A stretch of DNA of 10,904 nt from JAQCEJ01 sp040881995 (GTDB taxonomy: Bacteria; Planctomycetota; Planctomycetia; Planctomycetales; Planctomycetaceae), in the NCBI GenBank assembly GCA_040881995.1, contig JBBECD010000245.1, positions 1 through 10,904 on the forward strand. The letters run 5' to 3'. Below are positions 1-5,883 of the stretch, piece by piece; position 1 is the stretch's first letter; every line of letters begins with the position of its first letter. The notes under the pieces were generated by a model that saw nothing but the letters and a program-made list of their open reading frames with translations, was not told where the DNA came from and searched no databases. The translations under genes were made by a program, and so were the position numbers.

Positions 1-17
1 CCTCAAATCAACAATCC

Positions 18-105
18 AAGCCAACCCCACTTTTTAAGCCTGACACAGCACTAGTCCAGGGCAAAGTGAGCGGCGACAGCCGCAAACGACGCCCTGGGTT
101 GGCTT
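18..105. repeat. nested palindromic intergenic element
   Basis: Seen: the outer arms AAGCCAACCC (18-27) and GGGTTGGCTT (96-105) are exact inverted repeats. Inside lie a second pair, CCAGGGC (56-62) and GCCCTGG (91-97), and a hairpin GCGGC-GACA-GCCGC (70-83). The two pairs share bases 96-97, so they cannot all form at once. The inner part would fold as stem, symmetrical 7-nt internal loop, stem. The T-rich tail just after the right arm could let it end transcription from an upstream gene. Inferred to be a REP or MITE-like element; no second copy is in the window. Confidence 0.55.
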
Positions 106-200
106 TTCGGGGTGCGGCGAATCCCTCTAGACACGTTTTTCTCCGGCTGATAATATCCCCGCCCTCACCTCACATTTCCTTTCCTCGGATCCCCCCATGC

Positions 201-205
201 GGAGG
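201..205 (+). promoter_or_regulatory. ribosome binding site (GGAGG) fixing a GTG start
   Basis: GGAGG lies five bases before the GTG at 211. The ATG at 197 is in another frame, so this site selects GTG as the start. Confidence 0.7.
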
Positions 206-210
206 TCGTC

Positions 211-1257
211 GTGTTCCCATCCCGCCTTGCTTTGACCGTTGTGTTGCTGGCGCTCGCCGTCAATCCATTGTTCGCCGCTAGGCGCATCGCCGCCCGGACC
301 GACCAGCAGCACGCGCTGACCAAAAAGCATGGGCCGTGGATGATCATGGTCGCCAGCATTCGGCCGCGCATCGACGAAAACAACAAAGACGAAGCGCAGT
401 ACCGCAAGGACACCGCCAAAGCCTACGCCGCCGCCGACGCCCTCGTCGCCGAGCTGCGGAAAAAAGGCATCCCCGCTTACAAATTCGTGCAACAGGGAGA
501 GGTCGAAGAAGTCGAAACGCTCGACCGCCTCGGGCGTCAGCAACTCCGGCACGTCAAAGCCCAGCAGGAACGGATCTGCGTGCTCGCTGGAAATTACGAA
601 AGCATCGACGACCCCGTCGCTCAAAAGACGCTGACCTGGGTCAAAGAGACCTTTGAGCCCAAAAGCCTGAACGGCGGGAACTTCAAGAAGACGCCGGGAC
701 GCCCCACGCCGCTCAGCGGGGCGTTTCTCACGATGAATCCGATCCTTTCGCCCTCGGAAATGCAGAGCAAAAAACGTAATCCCCTACTGCGGGAATTAAA
801 CAACGGTGCCGAGTTCTCATTGCTCGAAAATCCCGGCAAATACACCGTGGTGGTCGCCTCGTTTTATGGCAAGACGTTGACGCAAATGGGATCGATCGAT
901 CAGCAAAAAGCCGATCTCGTGTTCCGCAAGGTCTCGCGTCTCGATGAAGCCGGTCTCGATGCCTGGAAACTGGCACACATTCTGCGCGACAAACGCAACA
1001 TCGAGGCCTTCGTGCTGCACGACCGGTATCAGTCGGTCGTCACCGTCGGCTCGTTCAATTCGCTCGACGATCCGGAAATTCAAAAAATCATGCAGGTGTT
1101 CGGCGCCAAAGTCACCATTCACCCCGAATCGGGCAGCGAGATTCTGACGGCGGAAGTCATCACGAACAAGGAACACGACCCCAAACAGGGGAATGTGATC
1201 CGCACGTTCGTCTTCGACCCGAAACCGCAGTTGATCGAAATCCCGCGAGTGAAATAA
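211..1257 (+). CDS. secreted protein with an internal duplication (hypothetical)
   Basis: I do not recognise a named family. The 348-residue product starts with GTG. It has a typical signal peptide: Arg5, then a hydrophobic stretch of about residues 7-20 and a likely cleavage after LFA (22), so it should be exported. Two segments resemble each other. Residues 43-149 contain VASI, then an Ala-rich DALVAELRKKGIPAY, then RICVLAGNYESIDDPVAQK. Residues 211-300 contain VASF, then DAWKLAHILRDKRNIEAF, then YQSVVTVGSFNSLDDPEIQK. The pattern (beta strand VAS, helix, strand, then a G-[NS]-[YF]-x-S-[IL]-DDP strand-helix) recalls SPOR-like alpha/beta repeats, but that is inference from shape only. A Lys/Pro-rich linker (150-195) joins the copies. 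No catalytic motif or lipobox was seen. The next gene starts 54 bases downstream but may have its own promoter. Confidence 0.8.
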   Translation: MFPSRLALTVVLLALAVNPLFAARRIAARTDQQHALTKKHGPWMIMVASIRPRIDENNKDEAQYRKDTAKAYAAADALVAELRKKGIPAYKFVQQGEVEEVETLDRLGRQQLRHVKAQQERICVLAGNYESIDDPVAQKTLTWVKETFEPKSLNGGNFKKTPGRPTPLSGAFLTMNPILSPSEMQSKKRNPLLRELNNGAEFSLLENPGKYTVVVASFYGKTLTQMGSIDQQKADLVFRKVSRLDEAGLDAWKLAHILRDKRNIEAFVLHDRYQSVVTVGSFNSLDDPEIQKIMQVFGAKVTIHPESGSEILTAEVITNKEHDPKQGNVIRTFVFDPKPQLIEIPRVK

Positions 1258-1272
1258 TCGGGTTTGCGCGAG

Positions 1273-1301
1273 TTGACATCGCCGGTGGTGCAGTACAGAC
1301 T
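1273..1301 (+). promoter_or_regulatory. possible sigma-70 promoter for rdgB
   Basis: A perfect TTGACA (1273-1278) is followed after 17 bases by the weak -10 candidate CAGACT (1296-1301), or after 15 bases by TACAGA. Transcription would begin about 1307-1308, almost at the ATG at 1312. That would give a nearly leaderless message, in keeping with the lack of a Shine-Dalgarno site. The -10 match is poor, so this is tentative. Confidence 0.3.
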
Positions 1302-1309
1302 TTGCACCA
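1286..1309. promoter_or_regulatory. palindrome TGGTGCA-N10-TGCACCA before rdgB
   Basis: The two seven-base arms (1286-1292 and 1303-1309) are perfectly complementary. The stem can extend by a G:T and a G:C pair at 1285/1310 and 1284/1311. It overlaps the putative -10 region and ends two bases before the rdgB ATG. It could be an operator or, if transcribed, a hairpin covering the start region. The function is inferred. Confidence 0.4.
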
Positions 1310-1311
1310 TC

Positions 1312-1929
1312 ATGACACCGGCATCCGCATCACCGCTTGTTCTGGCGAGTCGCAACCGCAAAAAACTCGGCGAAATCGCCGAGTTGCTCGCGCCTCATCA
1401 TATTTCCGTGCAATGCGTCGCCGATTTTCCCGATGTCCCCGACGTCGTCGAAGATGGCGAGACCTTCGCCGACAACGCCGCCAAGAAGGCCCGCGAAACG
1501 GCATGGCAGCTTAACGCCTGGGCTCTCGGCGAAGACAGCGGACTCATGGTCGACGCGCTCGGCGGAGCACCGGGAGTCTACTCCGCCCGCTTCGCCGGCG
1601 AACCGTCCAATGATGAAAAGAATAACGCCAAGTTGCAGCAAGAACTGGCGAACGTCCCCGACGAACAGCGCGGCGCCGGTTACATCTGCTGCGTGGCGAT
1701 CGCCGATCCGACCGGTGAGATTCGGCTCACCGTCTCGGGAACGTGCCGCGGACGAATCCTCCGCGAGCCGCGCGGATCGAACGGCTTCGGTTACGATCCC
1801 TATTTCTTGATTCCGGAGCTGCATCAGACGTTCGGCGAACTTTCTCCCGCGGTCAAACGGCACATCAGCCACCGCGCCCGCGCCTTCGAACGCCTGCTGC
1901 CGCGATTGGTAAGGCTGCTTTCCCAGTAA
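1312..1929 (+). CDS. rdgB: XTP/dITP diphosphatase (RdgB/HAM1 family)
   Basis: Predicted cytosolic house-cleaning enzyme that hydrolyses ITP, dITP and XTP to the monophosphate and pyrophosphate, keeping deaminated purines out of nucleic acids. Family signatures are in order: N-terminal LVLASRNRKKLGEI (nucleotide-binding start of the HAM1 fold), FADNAAKKA, the catalytic-site region EDSGLMVDALGGAPGVYSAR with the key Asp, and the C-terminal GFGYDPYF and SHRARAF. At 206 residues it fits the usual 190-210. The ATG at 1312 is chosen because the family homology begins eight residues later. An in-frame TTG at 1264 would add 16 unrelated residues and has no ribosome site. There is no clear Shine-Dalgarno before 1312 either. 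The stop codon touches repeat A1. It lies on the same strand as the secreted-protein gene but is unrelated in function. Confidence 0.93.
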   Translation: MTPASASPLVLASRNRKKLGEIAELLAPHHISVQCVADFPDVPDVVEDGETFADNAAKKARETAWQLNAWALGEDSGLMVDALGGAPGVYSARFAGEPSNDEKNNAKLQQELANVPDEQRGAGYICCVAIADPTGEIRLTVSGTCRGRILREPRGSNGFGYDPYFLIPELHQTFGELSPAVKRHISHRARAFERLLPRLVRLLSQ

Positions 1930-1934
1930 GAATC

Positions 1935-2023
1935 TATCCGGAAATGTTGGCAGTCCTACGAGATGTTGTGCCCATTGCACCGCCTCGATATCACAAATTG
2001 TGTCCGAGCCAACTTTCCGGATA
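1935..2023. repeat. repeat A, copy 1 (89 bp, terminal inverted repeats)
   Basis: The element runs from TATCCGGAAATGTTGGC to GCCAACTTTCCGGATA; the ends are inverted repeats differing by one inserted base. An inner palindrome CACAAATTGTG and the pair TTGTGC/TTGCACC suggest further folding. The reverse complement recurs at 10540-10628 with three differences by eye, and the similarity continues a few bases outward on both sides (about 1929-2031). It contains no coding capacity. It sits immediately after the rdgB stop and before the FliN-like gene. Most likely a MITE-like, non-autonomous element. Confidence 0.85.
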
Positions 2024-2161
2024 GCCTCTAAGATATAACGATTTTGACGAATTCTCCCAAGATTCCGTGCCGTTCGGCCGATAAATGATCTGGGACAATA
2101 GATCGTCGCGCGTGCTCTTTCGTGCGCTGCGGACAGTTATCGAACGGAATGACGCGGACTC

Positions 2162-3073
2162 ATGGCTGAACTCAACGCCGAATATTTTGCGCAACTCGTC
2201 TCCGGCATTCCCGAGAATATCGGGGAGATCGCGAACTCCTACTCGATTTGCTTCGAAGAAAAATTCCGTTTCGAACAGCGGGAAACCGGAAACTGGATCG
2301 GTGAAGTTCCCATCGCCGGCGGAGAGGGTTCCGGCTTGCTCGTGGCGTTTCGCCTCGAGAATCGGGGATTCGTCGTGGCGATTCCCGAAACGTTCCCGCT
2401 GCCGGAGTGGTACAAGGCGCCCGGCGACAACCAATCGGCCCGCTTGCAGACGCTCGCGCTGGAATGGTCGATGAACATGCTGCCGACGGATATCGAAGTC
2501 AGCGAGTTCGTCACGATCGCCGTCAGCAACATTCGCGAAGCGATCGACGCGACTCAGCCCGATGCCGACGCTCAGTTTGTGGTTTTTGAGGGGACTCGCG
2601 AAGAATCGGCGTCCGCTGCTTCGGGAAAAATCTGTCTGATCGGTCCGGTGGCGATCCCGCCGGTTCCGTCGTTGAACCCGGCGAAAAAAACGCCCCTCCA
2701 TGCTCCCGCGACCGGCGGAGAACCGTCGAATCGGAACTCGGGCTTGGTAAAAAAGCGAGCCTCGCCGTTCGATCGGACGGAGACTCCCTCCGCGCTGCCG
2801 ACCGGTCAGCCGAATCGGAAGCCGAGTCCGCTGCTCGGTCTGCCGGTGCAAGTGGTGGTGCTGCTCGCCGAGAAGAAAATCGAACTCGGCGGGTTGTTAG
2901 CGCTCTCGCCGGGCTCGCTGGTCTCGTTCGATAAATCGTGCGACGCGCTGCTCGATTTGTACGTGAACAACCAGCTCTACTGCCGGGGGGAAGCGATCAA
3001 AATCGGCGAACACTTCGGCCTGAAAGTCAACGAGGTGCAACCGCGACCGATGCGGGCGAAGAAGGTGTTTTGA
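2162..3073 (+). CDS. FliN/FliM-type SpoA-domain protein (orphan)
   Basis: A 303-residue protein whose C-terminus (about 224-293) matches the SpoA/FliN surface-presentation domain. The match runs from LLGLPVQVVVLLAEKKIEL through the ALSPGS turn, VSFDK, the LDLYVNNQLYCRGEAI strand pair and a final FGLKVNEV. In flagellar motors and type III secretion systems this domain builds the switch or sorting ring. The N-terminal part (1-165) is acidic, alpha/beta-like and not recognised. Residues 165-223 form a Pro/Ser/Lys-rich linker. No signal peptide or transmembrane segment was seen, so it should be cytosolic. The ATG is the first start after an in-frame TGA at 2150, although the ribosome site is weak. 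No flagellar or secretion gene is nearby, so the partner is unknown. Calling it a motor switch protein would go beyond the evidence. Confidence 0.8.
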   Translation: MAELNAEYFAQLVSGIPENIGEIANSYSICFEEKFRFEQRETGNWIGEVPIAGGEGSGLLVAFRLENRGFVVAIPETFPLPEWYKAPGDNQSARLQTLALEWSMNMLPTDIEVSEFVTIAVSNIREAIDATQPDADAQFVVFEGTREESASAASGKICLIGPVAIPPVPSLNPAKKTPLHAPATGGEPSNRNSGLVKKRASPFDRTETPSALPTGQPNRKPSPLLGLPVQVVVLLAEKKIELGGLLALSPGSLVSFDKSCDALLDLYVNNQLYCRGEAIKIGEHFGLKVNEVQPRPMRAKKVF

Positions 3074-3254
3074 GGGTGTAGAAAGCGGGCTGCATCCGAT
3101 TCTTAATGGGAATGGACCCGTTACCTTTGCATACCGGCGTTCATCTCGTAATCTCACACGATGGCGGTGCGTCTTGCCACTTCGCTGTGCCGTCGACGCT
3201 GATTTCAGCCCTTTCGACGTGCAGGTCGAGCGTCAATTTTTCCGCTCGCCGGTT

Positions 3255-3270
3255 CTGACAGGAATGTCAG
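3255..3270. promoter_or_regulatory. palindrome CTGACA-N4-TGTCAG upstream of groEL1
   Basis: A perfect six-base inverted repeat with a four-base spacer, bracketed by direct copies of CCGCTCGCCG. It shares the half-site pattern CTGNCA with the palindrome at 3298-3312, which suggests a pair of binding sites for one dimeric regulator. The role is inferred from symmetry and position only. Confidence 0.4.
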
Positions 3271-3297
3271 CCGCTCGCCGTTCCCCTCGCCCAAAAG

Positions 3298-3312
3298 CTG
3301 CCAAGTTGGCAG
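3298..3312. promoter_or_regulatory. palindrome CTGCCAAGTTGGCAG upstream of groEL1
   Basis: Perfect 15-base dyad (seven-base arms around a central G). It has the form CTGNCA-N3-TGNCAG, close to the neighbouring site at 3255-3270. Candidate operator for heat-shock control; not a known site that I can name. Confidence 0.4.
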
Positions 3313-3434
3313 GAGCGGGCGGGAAGATTCTTTTGCGTCGAAAAACATAACTATCACATCCGCTGCCACTTACAATCGATTTCCCGGCCTTGGCGCGCGG
3401 TTTGCTGGCTTGCCGGACATGATCGTAATTCCCT

Positions 3435-3455
3435 GGACAGTCTCAAAGGCTGTCC
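3435..3455. promoter_or_regulatory. inverted repeat GGACAG-N9-CTGTCC
   Basis: Six-base arms around a nine-base spacer. The spacer length equals that of CIRCE, but the arm sequence does not match. It could be an operator or a small hairpin in a long leader. Confidence 0.25.
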
Positions 3456-3495
3456 GAAAGTCGAAACCGCAACTGGCCTAGATGTCGCGACGCCA

Positions 3496-3515
3496 TGGGC
3501 ACAGACGGGTGCCCA
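3496..3515. other. hairpin TGGGCAC-N6-GTGCCCA
   Basis: A perfect seven-base GC-rich stem with a six-base loop, ending 54 bases before the groEL1 start. There is no T-run, so it is not a standard terminator. It could be a REP-like element or a leader structure. Confidence 0.35.
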
Positions 3516-3558
3516 ACCCAACATTATCGGACAGGGTAATACTGGACCAGCAAGGTTT

Positions 3559-3564
3559 GAGGAG
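3559..3564 (+). promoter_or_regulatory. ribosome binding site (GAGGAG) fixing a GTG start
   Basis: GAGGAG ends five bases before the GTG at 3570, supporting that codon as the start of groEL1. The resulting N-terminus, MAKLLSFDED, is typical of the family. Confidence 0.8.
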
Positions 3565-3569
3565 AAACT

Positions 3570-5270
3570 GTGGCTAAACTGCTTAGTTTTGATGAAGATG
3601 TGCGTAAATCGTTGTTGGAAGGTGTTTCAAAGCTCGCCCGCGCCGTGGCATGCACATTAGGCCCCCGCGGCCGAAATGCCGTCCTCGACAAGGGTTGGGG
3701 CTCCCCCAAAATCACGAAGGACGGCGTGACCGTCGCCGAGGACATCGAACTCGAAGACAAATTCGAGAACATGGGGGCTCAACTGGTTAAAGAGGCCGCC
3801 TCGAAAACCAGCGACGTCGCCGGTGACGGCACGACCACCGCGACCGTGCTCGCCGAAGCCTTGTACCGCGAAAGTCTGCGGTTCATCGCCGCCGGTGCCG
3901 ATCCGATGTCCCTCAGCCGCGGCATGCAGAAGGCTGTTACCGCCGTCGTCGAGGAGTTGCGCTCGCTCGCCAAACCGGTCAACGCCAAAGATCGCAAGGC
4001 GATTGAAACCGTCGCGACGATCGCCGGAAACAACGACAAGGAAATCGGCCAGATTCTCGCCGACGCCCTGATGAAAGTCGGCCAGGACGGCGTGATCACC
4101 GTTGAAGAGGGCCGACAGGTCAACACCGAAGTCGATCTGGTCGAAGGGATGCAGTTCGAGCGGGGTTATCTCTCGCCGCACTTCGTCACCGACGCCGATG
4201 CCCAGTTATGCGAACTTGAAAACGCAAAGATTTTGATCTTCGAAGAGAAGATCACCTCGGCCAAGATGCTGGTGCCGTTGCTCGAAAAGATTTCGAAAGC
4301 CAACGTGCCGCTCTTGATTATCGCTGAAGACCTCGAAGGCGAAGCTTTGGCGACGCTGGTGGTCAACAAGCTCCGCGGCATTCTGAAAGTCTGTGCCGTC
4401 AAGGCGCCCGGCTACGGCGACCGCCGCAAGGCGATGCTCGAAGACATTGCCGTGCTGACCGGCGGCCGCGCGATTTTCAAGGATCTTGGAGTTCAACTGG
4501 AAAACATCCAGTTGTCCGATTTGGGAACCGCGAAGAAAATCAGGATCGACGCCGAGAACACGACGGTCGTTCAAGGGGCGGGCACGAAAGCCGACATCGC
4601 CGGCCGCGCCGAACAGATTCGCCGCGAAATCGAAGTGACCGACAGCGAATACGATCGCGAAAAGCTGCAAGAGCGTCTTGCCAAGCTGGCGGGGGGCGTG
4701 GCTCAGATTAATGTCGGTGCCGCGACCGAAACGGCGATGAAAGAACGCAAGGATCTCATCGACGACGCCTTGGCCGCGACGCGCGCCGCCATCGCCGAAG
4801 GAATCGTTCCCGGGGGTGGCGTGGCGCTGCTCCGTTGTGCGGGCGTCTGTGCCAAGTTGAAGCTCGAAGGAGACGAAGCCCACGGTGCTCAACTGGTCGA
4901 ACGCGTGCTCGAAATGCCGACGCGAAAAATCGCCGAAAACGCCGGCCTCGACGGTGCGGTGGTCGCCAATAACATCAAGAAGCTGAAAGACCGCAATCAT
5001 GGCTACGATGCGATGAACGACCGCTACGGCGATATGTTCAGCTTCGGCATCGTCGACCCGACCAAGGTGGTTCGCTCGGCCTTGCAGAACGCCGCCAGTG
5101 TGGCCAGCCTGCTGATGACGACCGATTCGATCGTCGTCGAAGAGCCGAAAAAGGATGAAGATAAAGATCATCACCACGACCACTCACACGACATGGGTGG
5201 CATGGGTGGAATGCCAGGCATGGGTGGCATGGGGGGAGGAATGGGCGGCATGGGTGGCATGGATTTCTAA
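3570..5270 (+). CDS. groEL: 60-kDa chaperonin GroEL, paralogue 1 (GGM-tailed)
   Basis: Predicted cytosolic chaperonin subunit that forms a double heptameric ring and folds proteins with GroES and ATP. The 566-residue protein aligns with GroEL from end to end. The ATP site is intact: LGPRGRN near 30-36, TKDGVTVA with Asp51, GDGTTTATV with Asp86, and Asp399 before ALAATRAA. The apical domain keeps the substrate/GroES-binding surface (RGYLSPHF, MLVPLLEKI, EALATLVVN, KAPGYGDRRKAML), with His in place of the usual Tyr in SPYF. It ends with a His/Asp-rich stretch (about 534-541, HHHDHSHD) and a GGM-rich tail closing in MDF. The tail is the usual mark of a housekeeping GroEL; the His-rich piece is unusual and may bind metal. 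It precedes groES, the reverse of the common groES-groEL order, and is separated from it by repeat B1. Confidence 0.96.
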   Translation: MAKLLSFDEDVRKSLLEGVSKLARAVACTLGPRGRNAVLDKGWGSPKITKDGVTVAEDIELEDKFENMGAQLVKEAASKTSDVAGDGTTTATVLAEALYRESLRFIAAGADPMSLSRGMQKAVTAVVEELRSLAKPVNAKDRKAIETVATIAGNNDKEIGQILADALMKVGQDGVITVEEGRQVNTEVDLVEGMQFERGYLSPHFVTDADAQLCELENAKILIFEEKITSAKMLVPLLEKISKANVPLLIIAEDLEGEALATLVVNKLRGILKVCAVKAPGYGDRRKAMLEDIAVLTGGRAIFKDLGVQLENIQLSDLGTAKKIRIDAENTTVVQGAGTKADIAGRAEQIRREIEVTDSEYDREKLQERLAKLAGGVAQINVGAATETAMKERKDLIDDALAATRAAIAEGIVPGGGVALLRCAGVCAKLKLEGDEAHGAQLVERVLEMPTRKIAENAGLDGAVVANNIKKLKDRNHGYDAMNDRYGDMFSFGIVDPTKVVRSALQNAASVASLLMTTDSIVVEEPKKDEDKDHHHDHSHDMGGMGGMPGMGGMGGGMGGMGGMDF

Positions 5271-5329
5271 GCTATCCTGCTCGTCGATTCTCTCGCGGCG
5301 TTCTCAGCTCTCTTTCGGTTTAAGAGACT

Positions 5330-5404
5330 CTAACATAACCGGTTGTGCTTCTCAAGAACGCCTGAACGTATGCAATAAATCGTGAGGCACAGAGGTTATG
5401 TTAG
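5330..5404. repeat. repeat B, copy 1 (75 bp, terminal inverted repeats)
   Basis: The ends are a perfect 11-base inverted repeat, CTAACATAACC and GGTTATGTTAG. TGTGC and GCACA extend the pairing inward, so the element can form a long hairpin. A direct-orientation copy at 10633-10707 differs at four positions by eye. The flanks are also alike (AGA[CT]T before, GATTTCTAA after), so the unit may be about 5325-5413. It has no coding capacity. It sits between groEL1 and groES and may separate their transcripts. Confidence 0.85.
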
Positions 5405-5474
5405 GATTTCTAAGTCACAACAAGAAATGACAAGGCCCTGTTGGCCGGTTCTCATATATTCAGATATCGCAGAT

Positions 5475-5479
5475 AGGAG
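5475..5479 (+). promoter_or_regulatory. ribosome binding site (AGGAG) of groES
   Basis: AGGAG is placed eight bases before the ATG at 5488. Confidence 0.7.
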
Positions 5480-5487
5480 TTCGCATT

Positions 5488-5778
5488 ATGAAGTTGAAGC
5501 CTCTCGATGATCGCATTGTCGTACGCCCGCTGGATGCCGAAGAACGAACCGCCGGCGGTATCGTGCTGCCGGATTCCGCCAAAGAAAAGCCGCAGCGCGG
5601 CAAAGTGATCGCCGTCGGTCCGGGCCGTTTGCTCGAAACCGGAGATCGCTGTGCGGTCGAGGTCGAAATCGGCGACGAAGTCCTGTTCGGCAAGTACGGC
5701 GGAACCGACATCGAAGTGGAAGGAACCGAAGTCAAGATTCTTCGCGAAAGCGACATCCTGGCTAAAATCGCGGACTGA
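5488..5778 (+). CDS. groES: 10-kDa co-chaperonin GroES
   Basis: Predicted heptameric lid of the GroEL chamber. The 96-residue protein has the family pattern throughout: MKLKPLDDRIVVRPL at the start, the mobile loop EERTAGGIVLPDSAKEKP (about 18-35) with the GGIVLP contact motif for GroEL, GKVIAVGPGR, a central roof-loop region, GDEVLFGKYGGTDIEV and a final VKILRESDILAKI. The length is normal. It is the only GroES in the window, flanked by two GroEL genes on the same strand, so it may serve both rings. The gap to groEL2 is 105 bases; the gap to groEL1 is 217 bases and contains repeat B1. Confidence 0.97.
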   Translation: MKLKPLDDRIVVRPLDAEERTAGGIVLPDSAKEKPQRGKVIAVGPGRLLETGDRCAVEVEIGDEVLFGKYGGTDIEVEGTEVKILRESDILAKIAD

Positions 5779-5800
5779 ACGTCCAATGGTTAATTGAAAA

Positions 5801-5832
5801 TTGACATGGGATAAATGAACGGCAGACTTGCC
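5801..5832 (+). promoter_or_regulatory. possible groEL2 upstream signals (TTGACA and a small hairpin)
   Basis: The groES-groEL2 gap holds a perfect TTGACA (5801-5806), but no acceptable -10 lies 16-18 bases on. It is followed by the hairpin GGCA-GACT-TGCC (5821-5832). Both may be chance; they hint that groEL2 could have its own promoter in addition to read-through from groES. Confidence 0.2.
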
Positions 5833-5868
5833 GTATTTGAATACTACCGAATATCGCATTGACTCAAC

Positions 5869-5874
5869 GAGGAG
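5869..5874 (+). promoter_or_regulatory. ribosome binding site (GAGGAG) fixing a GTG start
   Basis: GAGGAG ends nine bases before the GTG at 5884, which begins the expected GroEL N-terminus MAKQLLFGDQ. Confidence 0.75.
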
Positions 5875-5883
5875 TGCAGAGGC

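Larger units (their letters stand above)
3074..3569. other. gene-free leader region of groEL1 with several palindromes
   Basis: No convincing coding sequence lies in these 496 bases. The region holds four inverted repeats, listed separately, and the direct repeat CCGCTCGCCG (3242-3251 and 3271-3280) flanking the first palindrome. A TTACAAT motif (3370-3376) resembles a -10 box but has no good -35 partner. TAATAC (3537-3542) lies about 28 bases before the start codon, also without a clear -35. The groEL1 promoter is therefore not assigned. No CIRCE sequence (TTAGCACTC-N9-GAGTGCTAA) was found. Confidence 0.6.

Noticed and set aside
1264..1311. Upstream TTG start for rdgB
   Set aside because: It adds 16 residues without family similarity and has no ribosome site; the HAM1 homology starts just after the ATG at 1312.
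1991..2851. 286-codon antisense frame over the FliN-like gene
   Set aside because: Arg-rich shadow; it begins in the real gene and ends inside repeat A1.
3298..3325. Sigma-54 promoter at TTGGCAGGAGCGGGCGGG
   Set aside because: The spacing between GG and the downstream GC is wrong for the -24/-12 pattern, and no TTGC element is present.
3435..3455. CIRCE element upstream of groEL1
   Set aside because: The spacer is nine bases as in CIRCE, but the arms GGACAG/CTGTCC do not resemble TTAGCACTC/GAGTGCTAA.
4206..5183. 325-codon antisense frame over groEL1
   Set aside because: Shadow of groEL1; no ribosome site or recognisable domain.
5190..5268. Tandem DNA repeat or CRISPR-like array in ATGGGTGGC units
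   Set aside because: It is the coding sequence of the GGM tail of GroEL1, in frame and without spacers.
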